64,000 nucleotides of DNA from Imbricaverruca yamaguchii (taxonomy: Eukaryota; Arthropoda; Thecostraca; Neoverrucidae), in NCBI GenBank assembly GCA_034440575.1, contig JAOTOL010001647.1, positions 2,873,501 to 2,937,500 on the forward strand, in the 5' to 3' direction. Shown in pieces: positions 27,175 through 39,925 of this stretch; within the stretch, counting starts at the first letter, position 1, and each line of letters opens with the position of its first letter. A program made the translations under genes and the position numbers. The notes under the pieces are model-generated. The model ran no database searches. It had not been told where the DNA came from and saw only the letters and a list, made by a program, of their open reading frames with translations.

Positions 27175-29699
27175 TGGGCGGCCGGCAGCTGACAGACGTG
27201 GTCTAGTGTTATTGCTGAGGCCCGAGCCGGACAGCAGCTATAAACCTGCCAGCTGGATGGCTGTCTTGGCAGCACCGACTACACGCGTACAAGATGCTGG
27301 GGGCGACTTTGCTACACGTATGCTCTCCTTCCGTGCATTGTCAGGTGATTCTACGGCTGGCCAACGCTCTTTGGGGATAAATGAAGGTGGCGGGATTACA
27401 TCGGTGGGGGAAGGACGTCGAAATACCGATATGCCGCTTTATCGTGCAAGTCCAGATCTTGATGGAACCCTGCTGATTAAAATAGCTATTCTTTATGGAA
27501 AAGGTAATTTAATGTCTGCAGCTGCCGTGTGGAATTTACTACAAATAATACGCATTCACGTTGTATAATGGTGAAGGGCGAGGCAACACCTTACAGCTGT
27601 TTTTCCCTTTACTTCTGGAAGTTTTAATCATCTTGATCTGGAATGCTCAGGAATATTACTGCTTGAGGTCAATAGGTACATACTTGCTACCAAGGTCAAT
27701 AGGAATGTTACTTTGAGGTAATAGGTACAACTTGCTACAAGGTCAAAGTAGCAACTTGCTATCATCATCTTTGGTAATCAATTATGACATAAAGGATTAA
27801 TTGCCCTTCTACAAAATGTATCGATGCAATTTGCTTCGCTCGAGATCGTCGGCTGCATGATTAGCTCTCCACACGACGCACTGCCTTGGAAAGAACAGCG
27901 GAGTATTGCGTATATGTGTGGACTAATTGTCTTCTGTGTCATTGTGTGAACTGAGCGACATCGTCACCCGGGCTGCGGCAAGCGTTGGATGTGGTACCCA
28001 AGGAATGTGGACGTAGTCAGCTGTGTCACTTATGTGCTTGCCGCGAAATCATAGTGATGACAAAATGATGATGATGCCTGTGTGACACTACGTATGACGT
28101 ATATAACATTTATACAAATACCCTTATCAAAATTGTGAGCGCACTCCTGCCTCCCAAGTTTTGTGGCTGTGCGAAACCAGCCTTATTCCCGTTGCTAGTC
28201 GGCGGTATGGCATTTTAGTGGTCTCGACCCATTCAGCTTAAACTGTGGAGTGCCATGAACGTGAAGAAGACACCATATTCAAGACGTGGGAAGTTGGATG
28301 GTGATTTGGCGGAGCTGTCCGTTCATCAAATGAAGGTTTGTGAGCTGTCATTGACTAAATATGTGAGGAAACATTGAAATATCAAAACTTTTGTATTAAA
28401 TCAATCCACCAATGTGTGTATGTTGGCCAGAACTTTACGCGACCACATGATCAGTGTTGGAGAAATAGGGTTCTACTGTTTTTGGCATCTAAAATAATTG
28501 GAGAAGTTCCAAGATGGGTTGTAAACTGCCACCCTGCAACGCTCCATATGGTTTACTGGAACAAAACGCATATGCATAGACTTACGCTTATGGTAAATGG
28601 ATGGAGGCGTTGAGTCTTTGTCCTAGAAACCACACCAGCCTAAAACAAACCTGTATGTTACCTGCAACTGAAAAAAGAGCATCCAAATTCAACTCGACAA
28701 AAGTATTCCGAACCACCTTGGAAACGGCAATGAACATGTCCGCATACCAGCGTCGTCCTCATCTACGCTAAAAGCTCGCGTGGTGATCAGTGCAATAATC
28801 AGTGGGTCGCATTTTGCTACCATGTGGATACGCTTAAAATCCCCCCTCCCAAAAACAAGAAGAAGAAGAAAATCTTAGTTTGCAACCAGTCGCTCAAAAT
28901 CAAAACTAATTGTCTGATTGCTTGCATTTTCATATTCTTTGAATGATAATGAGGTTATTTTTTTAAATCATAGATGAATGCCTCTGGCTGACAAATTCCA
29001 CGGATGCACTCGGGCCTTCTCGGAGGGGCGCCTTTCCTTGCAATGAGCGCCTTTTCCCTCAGAGGGGCGCCGCTGGCTGAAAAATCGAGTGAGGTGCACG
29101 TGAGCCTTCCCAGAGTGGTAAGAAAATTACCCAGAGGCGTCCGGCCTTACCTGGTCGGGCGAACGCCACCTTCGCATGGTGGAGAGGGACATACCCAAAG
29201 TGTTTTCCCCTTGCATTCACTCCTGCTTCAAATCCCAGTGTATCTGGTGAAGGCGAAGTTGCGCGAGTTTGGAACTACGCGGCACACATTTGAAATGCGC
29301 AATTTTAACCTTTGGACAATGATCAGCTTACAATGTCAACCCCTCCACCGACTAATTCTGCTGCTGCTCATACCTCCGGGCAGCGTAACCTTACACCAGT
29401 GATCGTCGAATGGGTGAATTCAGAACGCCATAGGGTAAATGTCATCGAACAGTCGAATCTGGCCGACCACGATCAGCGCGAATACGACCAGACGCCCACA
29501 CCTGATTCGAGAGAGCGGCCAGAATTCCTCTCGCGGCGCCGGATCTCGCTTTCGCCGCAGTGTCCGGGTGGAGGCTTCATTTCAAAACGGCCGCTCCCGG
29601 ATATCGACGATAAGTGGTGCGCAGCGCTAAACGACTAAACATCCAGCGCTGCATCGCTGGTCAAGACTTCGGTGCTAATTAGACTACCATAGTCAAAAA
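27175..29699. other. Unique AT-rich region, no gene recognised
   Basis: 27655-27770 holds loose copies of AAGGTCAATAGG and ACTTGCTA(C/T). 29004-29640 has open plus-strand frames. One of them (from about 29312, with MSTPPPTNSAAAHTSGQ) is directly upstream of the LINE remnant at 29.7 kb and could be part of the same element, but it has no diagnostic motif. A string CCTTACCTGG at 29146 was considered as a U1-like element and rejected. Confidence 0.4.
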
Positions 29700-30540
29700 C
29701 TGCACTGCTCTGATTCGCCCAATCCTCAATGAATCGCTCAATCGGTCAATCTTTGACCGCATACCCAATTACACAAATCACTTGACCACATAAAAAGCCA
29801 CGCACTACGGCTCATCATCGGAACACATCGCACCACGCGTTTTGCCAGTCTCCTGTTTGAGGAAAACATTTCCAGCCTGCAAGACCGCGGAACACTATAA
29901 CTAGTTCAACATCACCCCGTGATCACTACTCAACACTATGATACAGCAAATCGTGCCCTTACTAACCCTCCTTTTCGGCACACAAATAATATAAATTATT
30001 ATAGCGTTGATATTCATTTGAATGAGGTTTTTGCCTTCGCACTGAGTTTGCCGGACCCGACCCCGACAAAATTCCCTCACTCATCCCACTTTGGCACATG
30101 GAACATTCAAAACGAAAGCGTCTAATCGGAAAAGACCTACTCTCTCCCATGGAAACTAAACTCAAATTGTACGAACATCAGAAGGCACACCAGCAACACA
30201 CATACGTTTGCACTGACGGCTCTCGCACCACCGATAATACAGGCGCCACCTGGTGCGATGGGCCCAACACTGGCCATATCAAATTAAAGCTACGTCATTC
30301 GGTATACACAGCACGAGCAGAGTGTGCGTCCATACTACTATGTCTGCAATACATCGTCGAACACTACATCACCACACAATTCCACACATTCTACAACACA
30401 CCATCGAATGTTGCAACACCACCATTGACTCACGCTCCTATGTTGATGCTCTCGCTGCCAAGCCCAACTCCACTCGCCAAGCACAGAGAAACGTCGAATT
30501 CGAAGGGGTCACGTACCCGATGACACGTTTTCGATGACAA
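29700..30540 (+). mobile_element. Decayed non-LTR retrotransposon: RT C-terminus plus RNase H
   Basis: From 29787 one frame reads HALRLIIGTHRTTRFASLLF followed by SLQDR. This matches the usual end of LINE reverse transcriptases (ALRLxxGxxRTTPxxxLLxE...SLxDRR). At 30212 a second frame gives TDGS (first RNase H Asp at 30215), then GATWC, then SVYTARAECA with the catalytic Glu codon at 30320. The third acidic motif, TIDSRSYVDALAA (Asp codon at 30427), is in another frame, so at least one frameshift separates them. A stop codon lies at 29898. The RT-RNase H order fits an I-type or related RNase H-bearing clade; the clade is inference. The copy is non-functional and 5'-truncated or internally deleted. 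Confidence 0.7.
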
Positions 30541-31342
30541 CACAGCCCTTTCTTCTTCGTGAATCAAGTTTTCAGGCCAGACTATGTTCTATAGTGTAGG
30601 TTCCGGACTATGCGATGCCTGGTCCCAGGCGGCCTTCTTCCAGTCTGTGCAATAGTCAAGTAAACAGGGCAAATCATGTTCACTACGCAATCCTGGATAT
30701 AAGTCAGCAAAACCAAAATATTGTCACAAATCCGCAAGTTCAACACTCCGCCACATGCTAAAACTCATGGTTGAGGCATGCACTCATAACGTGATGTCTC
30801 AGCGCCGCTTTCAGCTAGTACACGTCTGATTTTTGTGTTTCGTTACTATGTTTGCAGTTATAATCAAAAAACTAGGATGTTTATTTTTCATAATTACCCT
30901 CAATTTAGTAAAAAGAAAATTGGCAGATAATAGCTCAAAGAAGCATGACCCTTGCAGCCGTGCCGTTATTTGTTCATGAGTGGCGCTTATCGAAAACTTC
31001 TACCTACCGAAGCGTACATTTACGCTAAGCTTTTCGCATGTTTTGCGACGCAAAAGCCAGTTTACAAGAGCATTATTTTCGCAAGTTTTCCTAATCGCAT
31101 CGTACCCGGAAGTTTTGCTGCTCATGTAAACGGGGTAATTGGTCATGCAGCGTCCATGCCACCTACCCCAGCTGAACGTAACTCTTCAAGCTTAACGTCG
31201 CATCTCTAGCAGATGATACTTTTCTTCAAGTAAGGGGAAACCCCCGGGCGGGCGGCGTTGTCAGGTCGGTCAGGTGGTCCCGTCGACCTTTCTGTGCCAC
31301 CTCGGTCCCCCTGTCCCACGCCCTCCTGTGCACGAACGCAAT
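30541..31342. other. Unique AT-rich spacer
   Basis: Single-copy DNA after the LINE remnant. No poly-A tail or target-site duplication is evident. No gene is recognised. Confidence 0.4.
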
Positions 31343-32572
31343 GTGGCCGACGACCGTCCGATTTGCACCGCAGGGTGGACGCTGGGGACAGCGGCGGCCG
31401 ACGACCGTCCGTGGCTAGTTTGCACCGCAGGGTGGACGCTGGGGACAGCGGCGGCCGACGACCGTCCCTGGCTAGTTTGCACCGCTGGGTGGACGCTGGG
31501 GACAGCGGCGGCCGACGACCGTCCCTGGCTAGTTTGCACCGCAGGGTGGACGCTGGGGACGGCGGCGGTCGACGACCGTCCCTGGCTAGTCGCACCGCAG
31601 GGTGGACGCTGGGGACAGCGGCGGTCGACGACCGTCCCTGGCTAGTCTGCACCGCAGGGTGGACGCTGGGGACGGCGGCGGCCGACGACCGTCCCTGGCT
31701 TGTTTGCACCGCAGGGTGGACGCTGGGGACAGCTGGGGACAGCGGCGCCGACGACCGTCCCTGGCTAGTTTGCACCGCAGGGTGGACGCTGGGGACGGCG
31801 GCGGCCGACGACCGTCCGTGGCTAGTTTGCACCGCAAGGTGGACGCCGGGGACAGCGGCGGCCGGCGACCGTCCCCAGCGCGGCCGACGACCGTCCATGG
31901 CTAGTTTGCACCGCAGGTGGACGCTGGGGACGGCGGCGGCCGACGACCGTCCCTGGCTAGTTTGCACCGCAGGGTGGACGCTGGGGACAGCGGCGGTCGA
32001 CGACCGTCCCTGGCTAGTTTGCACCGCAGGGTGGACGCCGGGGACAGCGGCGGCCGACGACCGTCCCTGGCTAGTTTGCACCGCAAGGTGGACGCTGGGG
32101 ACAGCGGCGGCCGACGACCGTCCCTGGCTAGTTTGCACCGCAGGGTGGACGCTGGGGACAGCGGCGGCCGACGACCGTCCCTGGCTAGTTTGCACCGCAG
32201 GGTGGACGCTGGGGACAGCGGCGGCCGACGACCGTCCGTGGCTAGTCTGCACCGCAGGGTGGACGCTGGGGACAGCGGCGGCCGACGACCGTCCCTGGCT
32301 AGTTTGCACCGCAGGGTGGACGCTGGGGACAGCGGCGGCCGACGACCGTCCCTGGCTAGTTTGCACCGCAGGGTGGACGCTGGGGACAGCGGCGGCCGAC
32401 GACCGTCCGTGGCTAGTTTGCACCGCAGGGTGGACGCTGGGGACAGCGGCGGCCGACGACCGTCCGTGGCTAGTTTGCACCGCAGGGTGGACGCTGGGGA
32501 CAGCGGCGGCCGACGACCGTCCATGGCTAGTTTGCACCGCAGGGTGGACGCTGGGGACAGCGGCGGCCGGGC
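31343..32572. repeat. 57-bp minisatellite, about 21 copies
   Basis: Units contain GTGGACGCTGGGGACAGCGG, CGGCCGACGACCGTCC and GGCTAGTTTGCACCGCAG. Main variants are CCTGG/CGTGG/CATGG at one site. Two rearranged units lie at 31725-31750 and 31860-31900. 57 bp is 19 codons, so several frames remain open. On the minus strand every unit has CGCCGCTGTCCCCAG, an acceptor-like string. Confidence 0.96.
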
Positions 32573-34502
32573 GGCTGACGTCCGCCGCTGTCGCCGGCCG
32601 GCCCCGACGTCTTCATGAGCGCCTGGGGGCGGCGTGCCGAGGAAAAAGCGCGGCGATGCCCGCTGTTAGCTGCGCCGCTCATGCCGCTCGGCGACATACG
32701 GAGACACGTCGGCCAGACTGGGCGAGTTTTTGTTGGGTGTGGAGCGACGTGTGGAAGACATGCGCACCCTACCCAAAATAAACAGCAGAAGGCAGGCTGC
32801 AGCTTTAATTTCCAGCCGGTGCTTACACGCTGTAATTTGTATTGCGACAGCGCACTCGAATCACCTGAGCTGCCCTAAAGCGATAGTGGTGTCCTAGTCG
32901 CTGGTTCCAATCCACTTGTCTCCTATGCTATCACCTGGCCACCCGATGAGTGGAACTCTCCAAAGCAATGGGTTTGTGATAGTACGATTATTACTGAGTA
33001 ATTCTTCAGATATGTCGCCATATGGGTGCTGTTTACTTCCTTCAATGTAGGAGATTCTTCGGTGGATGACCATCGAATCGAATTGGGTCGCTAACCCATG
33101 GAAATAGCGTAAAGGTGTTCGTTTTCACAATGACCGCTCCTATAACAAACACACAGGACCCATTCTCCACAACGCCGAGGTTATCGCGGCGAGGTAGCAG
33201 CGGGCCAGGGGTTCCGCTCGTGAAGAAAAAAAGCCATGCCCAGGCATCTCCCGGCGGAGCTCATCGCGTATTCCACGGCGGAGCCGCCGATCGGCCATCT
33301 CATCAGCGCGCCGATTGTAAATCAGGGAGCCGGCTGACGGCGGCGACAGCTGGAGTGACCTGCACCCCTTCTCCTCGTCTTTCACGTTCGGCCGGGGCGC
33401 GTGGCCGGCAGCGTCTCACGTGCGGCGGGCCGGCTCAAAGGCCCGGCTCGTAAACGCCGGCGGCCGCCGGCCGCGCGGGACGCGGATGCGCCGCGCTGAG
33501 TTACGAGTGAGACGGCAGCAGGCTGGCGGTGTTGTTCGGCCGTCACGTGCTCCGTCACGCGCATGATTCCCGCTGACCCGACGCGACCTTTCCTTAATGC
33601 GAGAACGACCTGGCGCCGGCGTATCTCACGCCGTCGGGCGCCGCCGGCGGCCGCTTTTGTCCCACATTTGTTTGGAATCGCCGTGGAAACTACAGTTATG
33701 GTAAAATATAGTTTTGGAGAGGCGCGGCGCGGTGTAAATCGCGTCGGCGTCGGCGGGCGGCGCCGTGGTCCGGAACTCTCTCGCGCCCTCGGTCACCGCC
33801 GGCGGAGCGACGGCTGCAGGTGAGCCGTGAATGACCCGAGCGTGACTTACCCGCCGCTTTTTCTCGCTGATTGTCGATTGACAGCGGATTCAGCGGCAGC
33901 CGGGATCGCGCCGCTGATGAGTCGATTGTGGCCGCCGCGTGCCTTTGACGCATCGCCGGATGGAGACGCGCGTCCGCCCGGCCGTTAACCGCCTCTCTTA
34001 ATCGACACCACAGAACGGTTCGGAATGCCACCAGCGTTGGATGCGAGTGAATGCGGCTGTGCGGCTACTGCGTGCTTGACGGCCATTTAAGCCGGCACAC
34101 CTGTGCGGAAACTGCACGCGCAGCGATCGTGCAGCCGATGGTATCGGATCGTTTTCAGAACGCGGTGAGTACCGGTGGAATAGATTGCTTCCTGCAGGAG
34201 AAACTCGATCAGTTCGCGGCCTTCAGAGGCCGCTTCAGAGGCAAAGAAGTCCACCGGGGGAGGGGGATGAGAAGGGTATTGATGGCTCATCGCAGTGTAC
34301 CTTAGAGGGTTCATCGAAATGTACCTAGTCAGCCTATTCCCTCTGACCTTTGTAGTGTTGCCAGTTCAAACACGAACGTAAGGGACATTGGAGCGTGCAT
34401 TCGCGCGTAACCTAAAGAAAGTGGGATTTTTCCACGCTAAATGACCAGCAAAAGTTGGAAAGGCTACTCTATGGGTATGACCTTCCACTGCATTAACACC
34501 AG
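32573..34502. other. Unique region with CpG-rich core, no gene recognised
   Basis: 33360-33980 is CpG-rich and array-free, which in invertebrate genomes can mark a promoter or conserved regulatory region, but no exon is recognised. GGTTCCAATCC near 32903 resembles a pol III B box but has no convincing A box upstream. Confidence 0.4.
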
Positions 34503-34800
34503 TTGACCCACCAGTTGGTCCCACCAGTCGGTGGGGTCACGAGTCACCAGTTGGCGGGGTCACATACCACCAGTTTGGCGGTGTCACATACCACCAGTGT
34601 TGGGTTATCTAGGCTTGTCCCATACCACCAGTTGGCGGCGTCACAGACCACCAGTTGGCGGGGTTATCTAGCTCATGTTCACAGACCACCAGTTGGCGGA
34701 GTCACAGACCACCAGTTGGCGGGGTCACGGGCCATCAGTTGGCGGGGTTATCTACACCAGTTGTTACAGACCACAGTTGGCGGGTAGTTGCGGGTTACAG
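34503..34800. repeat. Degenerate CCACCAGTTGGCGGGGT repeat
   Basis: About a dozen imperfect units, mostly CATACCACCAGTTGGCGG or CACAGACCACCAGTTGGCGG, separated by variable GTCAC or GTTATCTA linkers. Confidence 0.85.
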
Positions 34801-34839
34801 CTTGTGGTCCCATACCACGTTGCTACGGCGGTAGTCGGA

Positions 34840-35190
34840 GATTGCTTAGCTCGTATGATGCACCACACTACAGCGGATAGTCGGGTTATCTAGCTCGTGT
34901 TACGTACCACGGCCTACGGCGGATAGTCGGGTTATCTAGCTCATGTTACATACCACGGCCTACGGCGGATAGTCGGGTTATCTAGCTCATGCTACATACC
35001 ACGGCCTACGGCGGGTAGTCGGGTTATCTGGCTCGTGTGACGTACCACGGCCTACGGCGGATAGTCGGGTTATCTAACTTGCGTAATGTACCACGGCCTA
35101 AGGTGGATAGTCGGGTTGTCTAGCTCGTGTGACGTACCAAGGCCCTGCGGCGGATAGTTGGGTTACCTAACCCATGCGACATACCAGGGC
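34840..35190. repeat. 46-bp repeat, about 7 copies
   Basis: Units contain GGCCTACGGCGGATAGTCGG and GTTATCTAGCTCATG and end TACCAC. The GGTTATCTAGCTC and ATACCAC phrases also occur in the preceding degenerate repeat, so the two blocks are probably related. Confidence 0.92.
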
Positions 35191-38100
35191 TTTTGGCGGT
35201 TGCATCACAAAACGACCAGCACCGCCGTGGCTGTCTTCTTATAGAAAAGGTTCAGGGATGGCCACGCCACACCCAATGAGGTAGGCCTGGGTTGCGTTAA
35301 ACTATTAGAGAACCCCGTTTGCGCTACACGGAGAGAAGTCCGTCGAGCGGGGAGGGAGAGGGTCCAATGTTATATTTTCCGACTCAACTGTTCATGGCCA
35401 AAGTTAGAGGGATGTAACATTACTGATTGCTCACATAAATAATAGTGAGGCTCGAATCCTCCCTAAGTATACAGCGTCACGCACATGCGTACCACTCAGT
35501 AGCAGGATGGTTCAGCACGCACCATGAAGTAACTCTGTTTGAAATATCAATGAGGAGGATGATTGCCATTAACATCTGAGAAACGAAAGAGGGTGAAGGA
35601 AAACATTCCGGACTGGTGAAGGTACGAGAACCGTTCTATCAAGAAGTAGACAGGTCGCAGCTCAATGTCGTCCGGGGGCAATCGAAATGACCTCGCCAGG
35701 ATTGAGCAACTTGGAAACCTGTTGGAGCTAGAGCTGTACCAGAAGTTGTTTAACATGGCAAAGATCATTCGCCTTTAGTTGTTGATGTGTATTCCGTTTT
35801 ATTTTGTTGCCTGAACTAGGCGACTACAATATGGGATACTTATGCAGGTTAATGAACTCGGTGAAACATGCGGCAGCTGTCTTTCAGATCGACCGAATGG
35901 ACCTCCATATAGGTGGATGATCTTCAGATAGGACGTGGTCTTCGGATTGGTGGACGGGTTCAACATCCACCAGCCGCCACAATAAGAACGCACGCGGTTT
36001 CCATGGGCTCCGATGTACGGGTTGAATTACTCGCCCTTCTACACACATATAAAACCTCCGTTTGAAGACGGTCTTGACTCTTGGGACTCTTATGTGCATT
36101 GCCATCCGTATCCTTCATTATACATGCCGGGTATCCTGAAAATGCAATGTACCGATGCCTTTGCACGTTTAATAATCCGGCACATTGCAGTAAGCCACAT
36201 TGCTTTCCAGAGAACACATTAGCTAGTGCGATAGTCAGGATGTTATGCGAATTGGATGCAGTGGTGCGCATTTTACAATGTTTCAGTATGTCTCTGTCGA
36301 AAGCCGGGACAATTAGCACAAGAACACAATATTTCACTGCCGGGAAGTGGGCCAATATCAGTTGACCACGGCAGTTGACCCACCAGACCACCCTCGGTGG
36401 CTACGTTGCCGACCTCAGTCATCTCGCCACCACCAACAACCTACTACAGACGATCGCTGGGGCGTTTCAACAGTACAAATACCACCCAACCAAAGTTCCC
36501 GCAAATCTCGGCAGGCCGGGTGCGAGTCGGCCCAACTAACCGCCCGAGACTCGCCCGCGACGATGAGGGGTGGAGGCGGTGACGTCAAAGCCAGATCACA
36601 CACACACACAAATATGGTCCGGGCGGATAGCGATAAGCCGTGATTGGTTCGACTGGACTATCGGCGCTCTAGATCCGACAGAAACGCCCGATCTGACCGA
36701 CGCACCCGGCATCCTGTCAATTATCGGGCATTCCGTCAGCGTTTCGATGAGAGGACTCTGATGAATGTTTTATCTGAAAATGAAATTTGACATTGGTTGA
36801 CAATTATTGTTTAATACTCAATAAAAAGCGTAGTGGCCGCAGTTCTGAACGCATGTAGTACAAATGGTTGGACGCAATACTTGATCAAGTGCACTACGAC
36901 GTACATTGCTTCTCTCTTCTGATTTGCCATTGGAGAGGCGATAGTCGAACAGGACACAGTCGCATCACTTCGACAGTGAAGCACGGAACAAAGTTAACCA
37001 TAACGTACCAACACCAGCAAGGGCGGGCGAGCCGTGTCTCTCGCTAATTTTGAGCTTCGGTGTCACTCACGAGCACGAACACCTCTGGTGACCCATGACA
37101 GGACTCACAACTTCAGACAACTTCCACTGCTCTGACGGTGGGATATCGCTCCCAGGCCGCTGAGTCCGACTGCACCAGGTCAGAGTTTGGGAATCTTCTA
37201 TAGCTTAACTTTGGTAGATCCAGCAGCATAGGCGAAACGTGAAGTGGCATCGCCATCCCGCGGGATGCTCTCGGAGGCGCAGAAGTTGCGGGTGGTGCGG
37301 GCTTCAAGGCCGCTAAATCGCTGGATGACTCAAACAAACAACCCAAGAGCCAAGCCGACCAGCCTATGGCGATTTAAGTCGAAGCTTGACATTCGAAGCG
37401 GTCAACTCGTGAATCGTTTCGGGAGATTGCATGATCGCCGAATCTTATGCCGGTTTCGCATTTTATATGCGAAGTATAATTTTTTAATGTGGATATTGTC
37501 GACAGATTTAACGTGCGACGCACTGCACACACATCACTTCATTCAAAATATTCTTCCCAGTGCAGATCTCTTTTCCAGTGCATGCCCAATATATCTTTTG
37601 ATTAAAAATAGCCGTGGGCATAATCCAAGTAAAAATTTGCGCACGGTTACCAATATCCTTCACCAAGCAGTAGATCACCACATTCCGTTTACGGTGGCTA
37701 TAATTCTGTTCCCCAATTTACGGAGAGTAAATCATGAAAAGAGCCTTCTGATTCTGGGTGAAGTGTTTCTTTAATTGGTGATTTGTAGCCTAATTTAACA
37801 CATTTATTTCCTGCACCATTAGCGTGCACCTTGTCAAGCATTATGCCAACCTTATTGGCACTAATAATAGACGTAGAACTGAGACGGTCCTGCGGCCCGA
37901 CTGCATATGACCGGGAACCGACAAAATGCTTCTTGGCGGTGTTTAACACCCACGGTTCGGGTACGTAACACGTGTGATGATGTCAGGCTTCAGATCAATT
38001 TGTGGAAAAACGAAGTCGGTCGCTTCCAGCATGGCTTTCATACGTCGCATGTGAGTAATGTCTATTCGCGTATGTTTGGTTAAGCAATTGACGTCAAACA

Positions 38101-38400
38101 AAAACACCGGGCACAAGTCGTGGCCAGGTTAGTGCAGCCTTAATTGCAAATAACAAGCGCGATGGCGTGATAAGCCACAACCTGAAGAGGCGGCATCCAG
38201 TTTTTCTCCGGCTCGGTGCGCGTTGATGGCCACCTCTTTGCATGGTGAGAAAGCTGAAGCTTCACTTAAGCAAATCCATGCAAAACTAGCCGCCACTCAG
38301 CGCGGCTGTTTTAATTGCAGCCCGCCGACAATGTGTCTGCACGCGACTTAGGCAACAGCCGCCTCCAGCCGCGGCTCCCTCCAGACGGCACTGCAGCGGC
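35191..38400. other. Unique AT-rich region, no gene recognised
   Basis: Mostly single-copy. A short CA tract sits at 36596-36611. The longest frame (37244-37774, plus strand, about 176 codons) starts in GC-rich sequence and continues into AT-rich sequence without a recognisable motif; I do not call it. No RNA gene is seen. Confidence 0.4.
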
Positions 38401-38501
38401 CGTCTCCACAGAGCATGCTCTCTCTCACACATACACATACATACACACACACACACACACAAATTTTGAATGAAAATTACAATATAATTATATGTATATT
38501 G

Positions 38502-38544
<43 letters not shown>

Positions 38545-38546
38545 AT
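38401..38546. repeat. Inverted (CA)n ... (TA)n(TG)n microsatellite pair
   Basis: A CA-rich tract (about 38427-38460) and a TG tract (about 38521-38543) face each other across about 60 bp that ends in a TA run. The two could pair as a hairpin of about 20 bp. Confidence 0.9.
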
Positions 38547-39925
38547 ACAATTATAATTAATCCTTTTTAAAACTATATGCAACAGAAGATGATTCCATAT
38601 TGCATAATTGGCCGTGTTATGCAGGACGGAATTGCCAGTCAGCCTTCTTGAAAAAGCTGGTGAGATAGTTTAGTTGAAATTTCCCGTCAAAATTAAGGCA
38701 AGCCTTGTGTCCTGATTCTCACGCCTCCTAACCGCCAGATGGGCAGTTGCAGTTGTAGTTCCAGTTGCACGATGGTGATTGTGTCCATGCCAGTTATGTT
38801 CACCTGGTGCTCTTCGCCAGGACCGGTGCCCTCACAAACAAGGTCTGAGCCACTACCGAGAAGCTAAGTGCGTAATTAACACCAGTTCCATGTACGTATA
38901 GCACAGCAAGTGCAACATGAAGCAAGCATGCCATCGACAGTGGAGCTGGCGTTAGTCCTTGGTTTTGAATATCACGGACACTGATTCGAATCGGATCAGT
39001 GCATTGAAAATGTTTGACACTGTATTGCGAAATGCCGATTAAACTATGTCGATGTTGGTAACTTGTGATGCAACTATCCGACTGAAAAAATTATTCGCCT
39101 GAAGAGACCCCATGCAGCAATTTCGCACAACTAGTTCAATCGGTGTCAAAGAGGGGAATGGCACCCAGACAATGGACACAAATCATTTTGGGACAGGCCG
39201 TATTTGTTTTCAAGTTTCACCAGTTATTTTTTGTTTTTAAGACGATGATGGTATTCAGTTTTTTCTTAATCTCTAAATTACTTAAATAATTCAAAGCAGC
39301 ACCAAAGAGTCTCTCGTTTTGTTTTGTTTTTGTCAAGATATCTGTGACGTCACATATGTAGAGCCCAGCGGTGCTCGACTGTCGCCCATTATATATATTA
39401 TTTGGGACGCTGCCAGTTCGTAACAATCGCCATAGTTTTAGCTTGGATCACATGCGATCGTCAGGGGCAAATGCATGGAAGAAAACGACGCTATTATTGT
39501 TAGTGCCGATGTATACAAATGCAACTGCAAGTAAGCCAGAAGCAATGTTCCGACAAGATGAGGACGTCGTCGAGCGAATCCGCACGCCGAGACAGTCCGC
39601 TGATCTCTGCTAGTGGCCCCGCTTGCTGCGACGAACATTTCTATATATATGTACCATTAGTAGACAGGAGTACGAGTATTTTTTGATGGGCGTAGGCACG
39701 CCTAAGGACGAGGGGGAAATTGGAAACAGAGTACATTCCTCAGGAGTGTAAACATTGACGTTTTTCCCATCGAGGTTTAACTTGCAAACGGTGATTTTAT
39801 CTTCCATCTTTGTGAAAATTCCCGCAAAAGCATACTTTTTACCTATGCTTACACATCAGAAGCATGCTTTTTTTTACAAGCAATGGGAATTGTAATTTGT
39901 TAACATCCATCTTGTTGGAAAATGA
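38547..39925. other. Unique AT-rich region
   Basis: Single-copy. It may contain further 5' remains of the LINE that becomes recognisable at 39926, but no motif is clear. Confidence 0.4.

Noticed and set aside
24999..27568. Frames of 500-758 codons across the GGAC array on both strands
   Set aside because: The T-free repeat cannot form TAA, TAG or TGA on the plus strand, and the reverse frames lack stops by composition. Low-complexity Arg/Asp/Thr/Gly or Pro/Ser/Val/Arg with no domain.
29146..29215. U1 snRNA-like element (CCTTACCTGG followed by a CCACC/GGTGG hairpin)
   Set aside because: Only a nine-base match to the U1 5' end; no Sm site or other stem-loops in the right order.
31206..32781. 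443- and 507-codon frames over the 57-bp array; similar frames at 61271-62486
   Set aside because: Open on both strands because 57 and 36 are multiples of 3; no support for translation.
32890..32935. Pol III B-box-like GGTTCCAATCC as another SINE or tRNA
   Set aside because: The B box lacks the central G and no A box lies at a suitable distance upstream.
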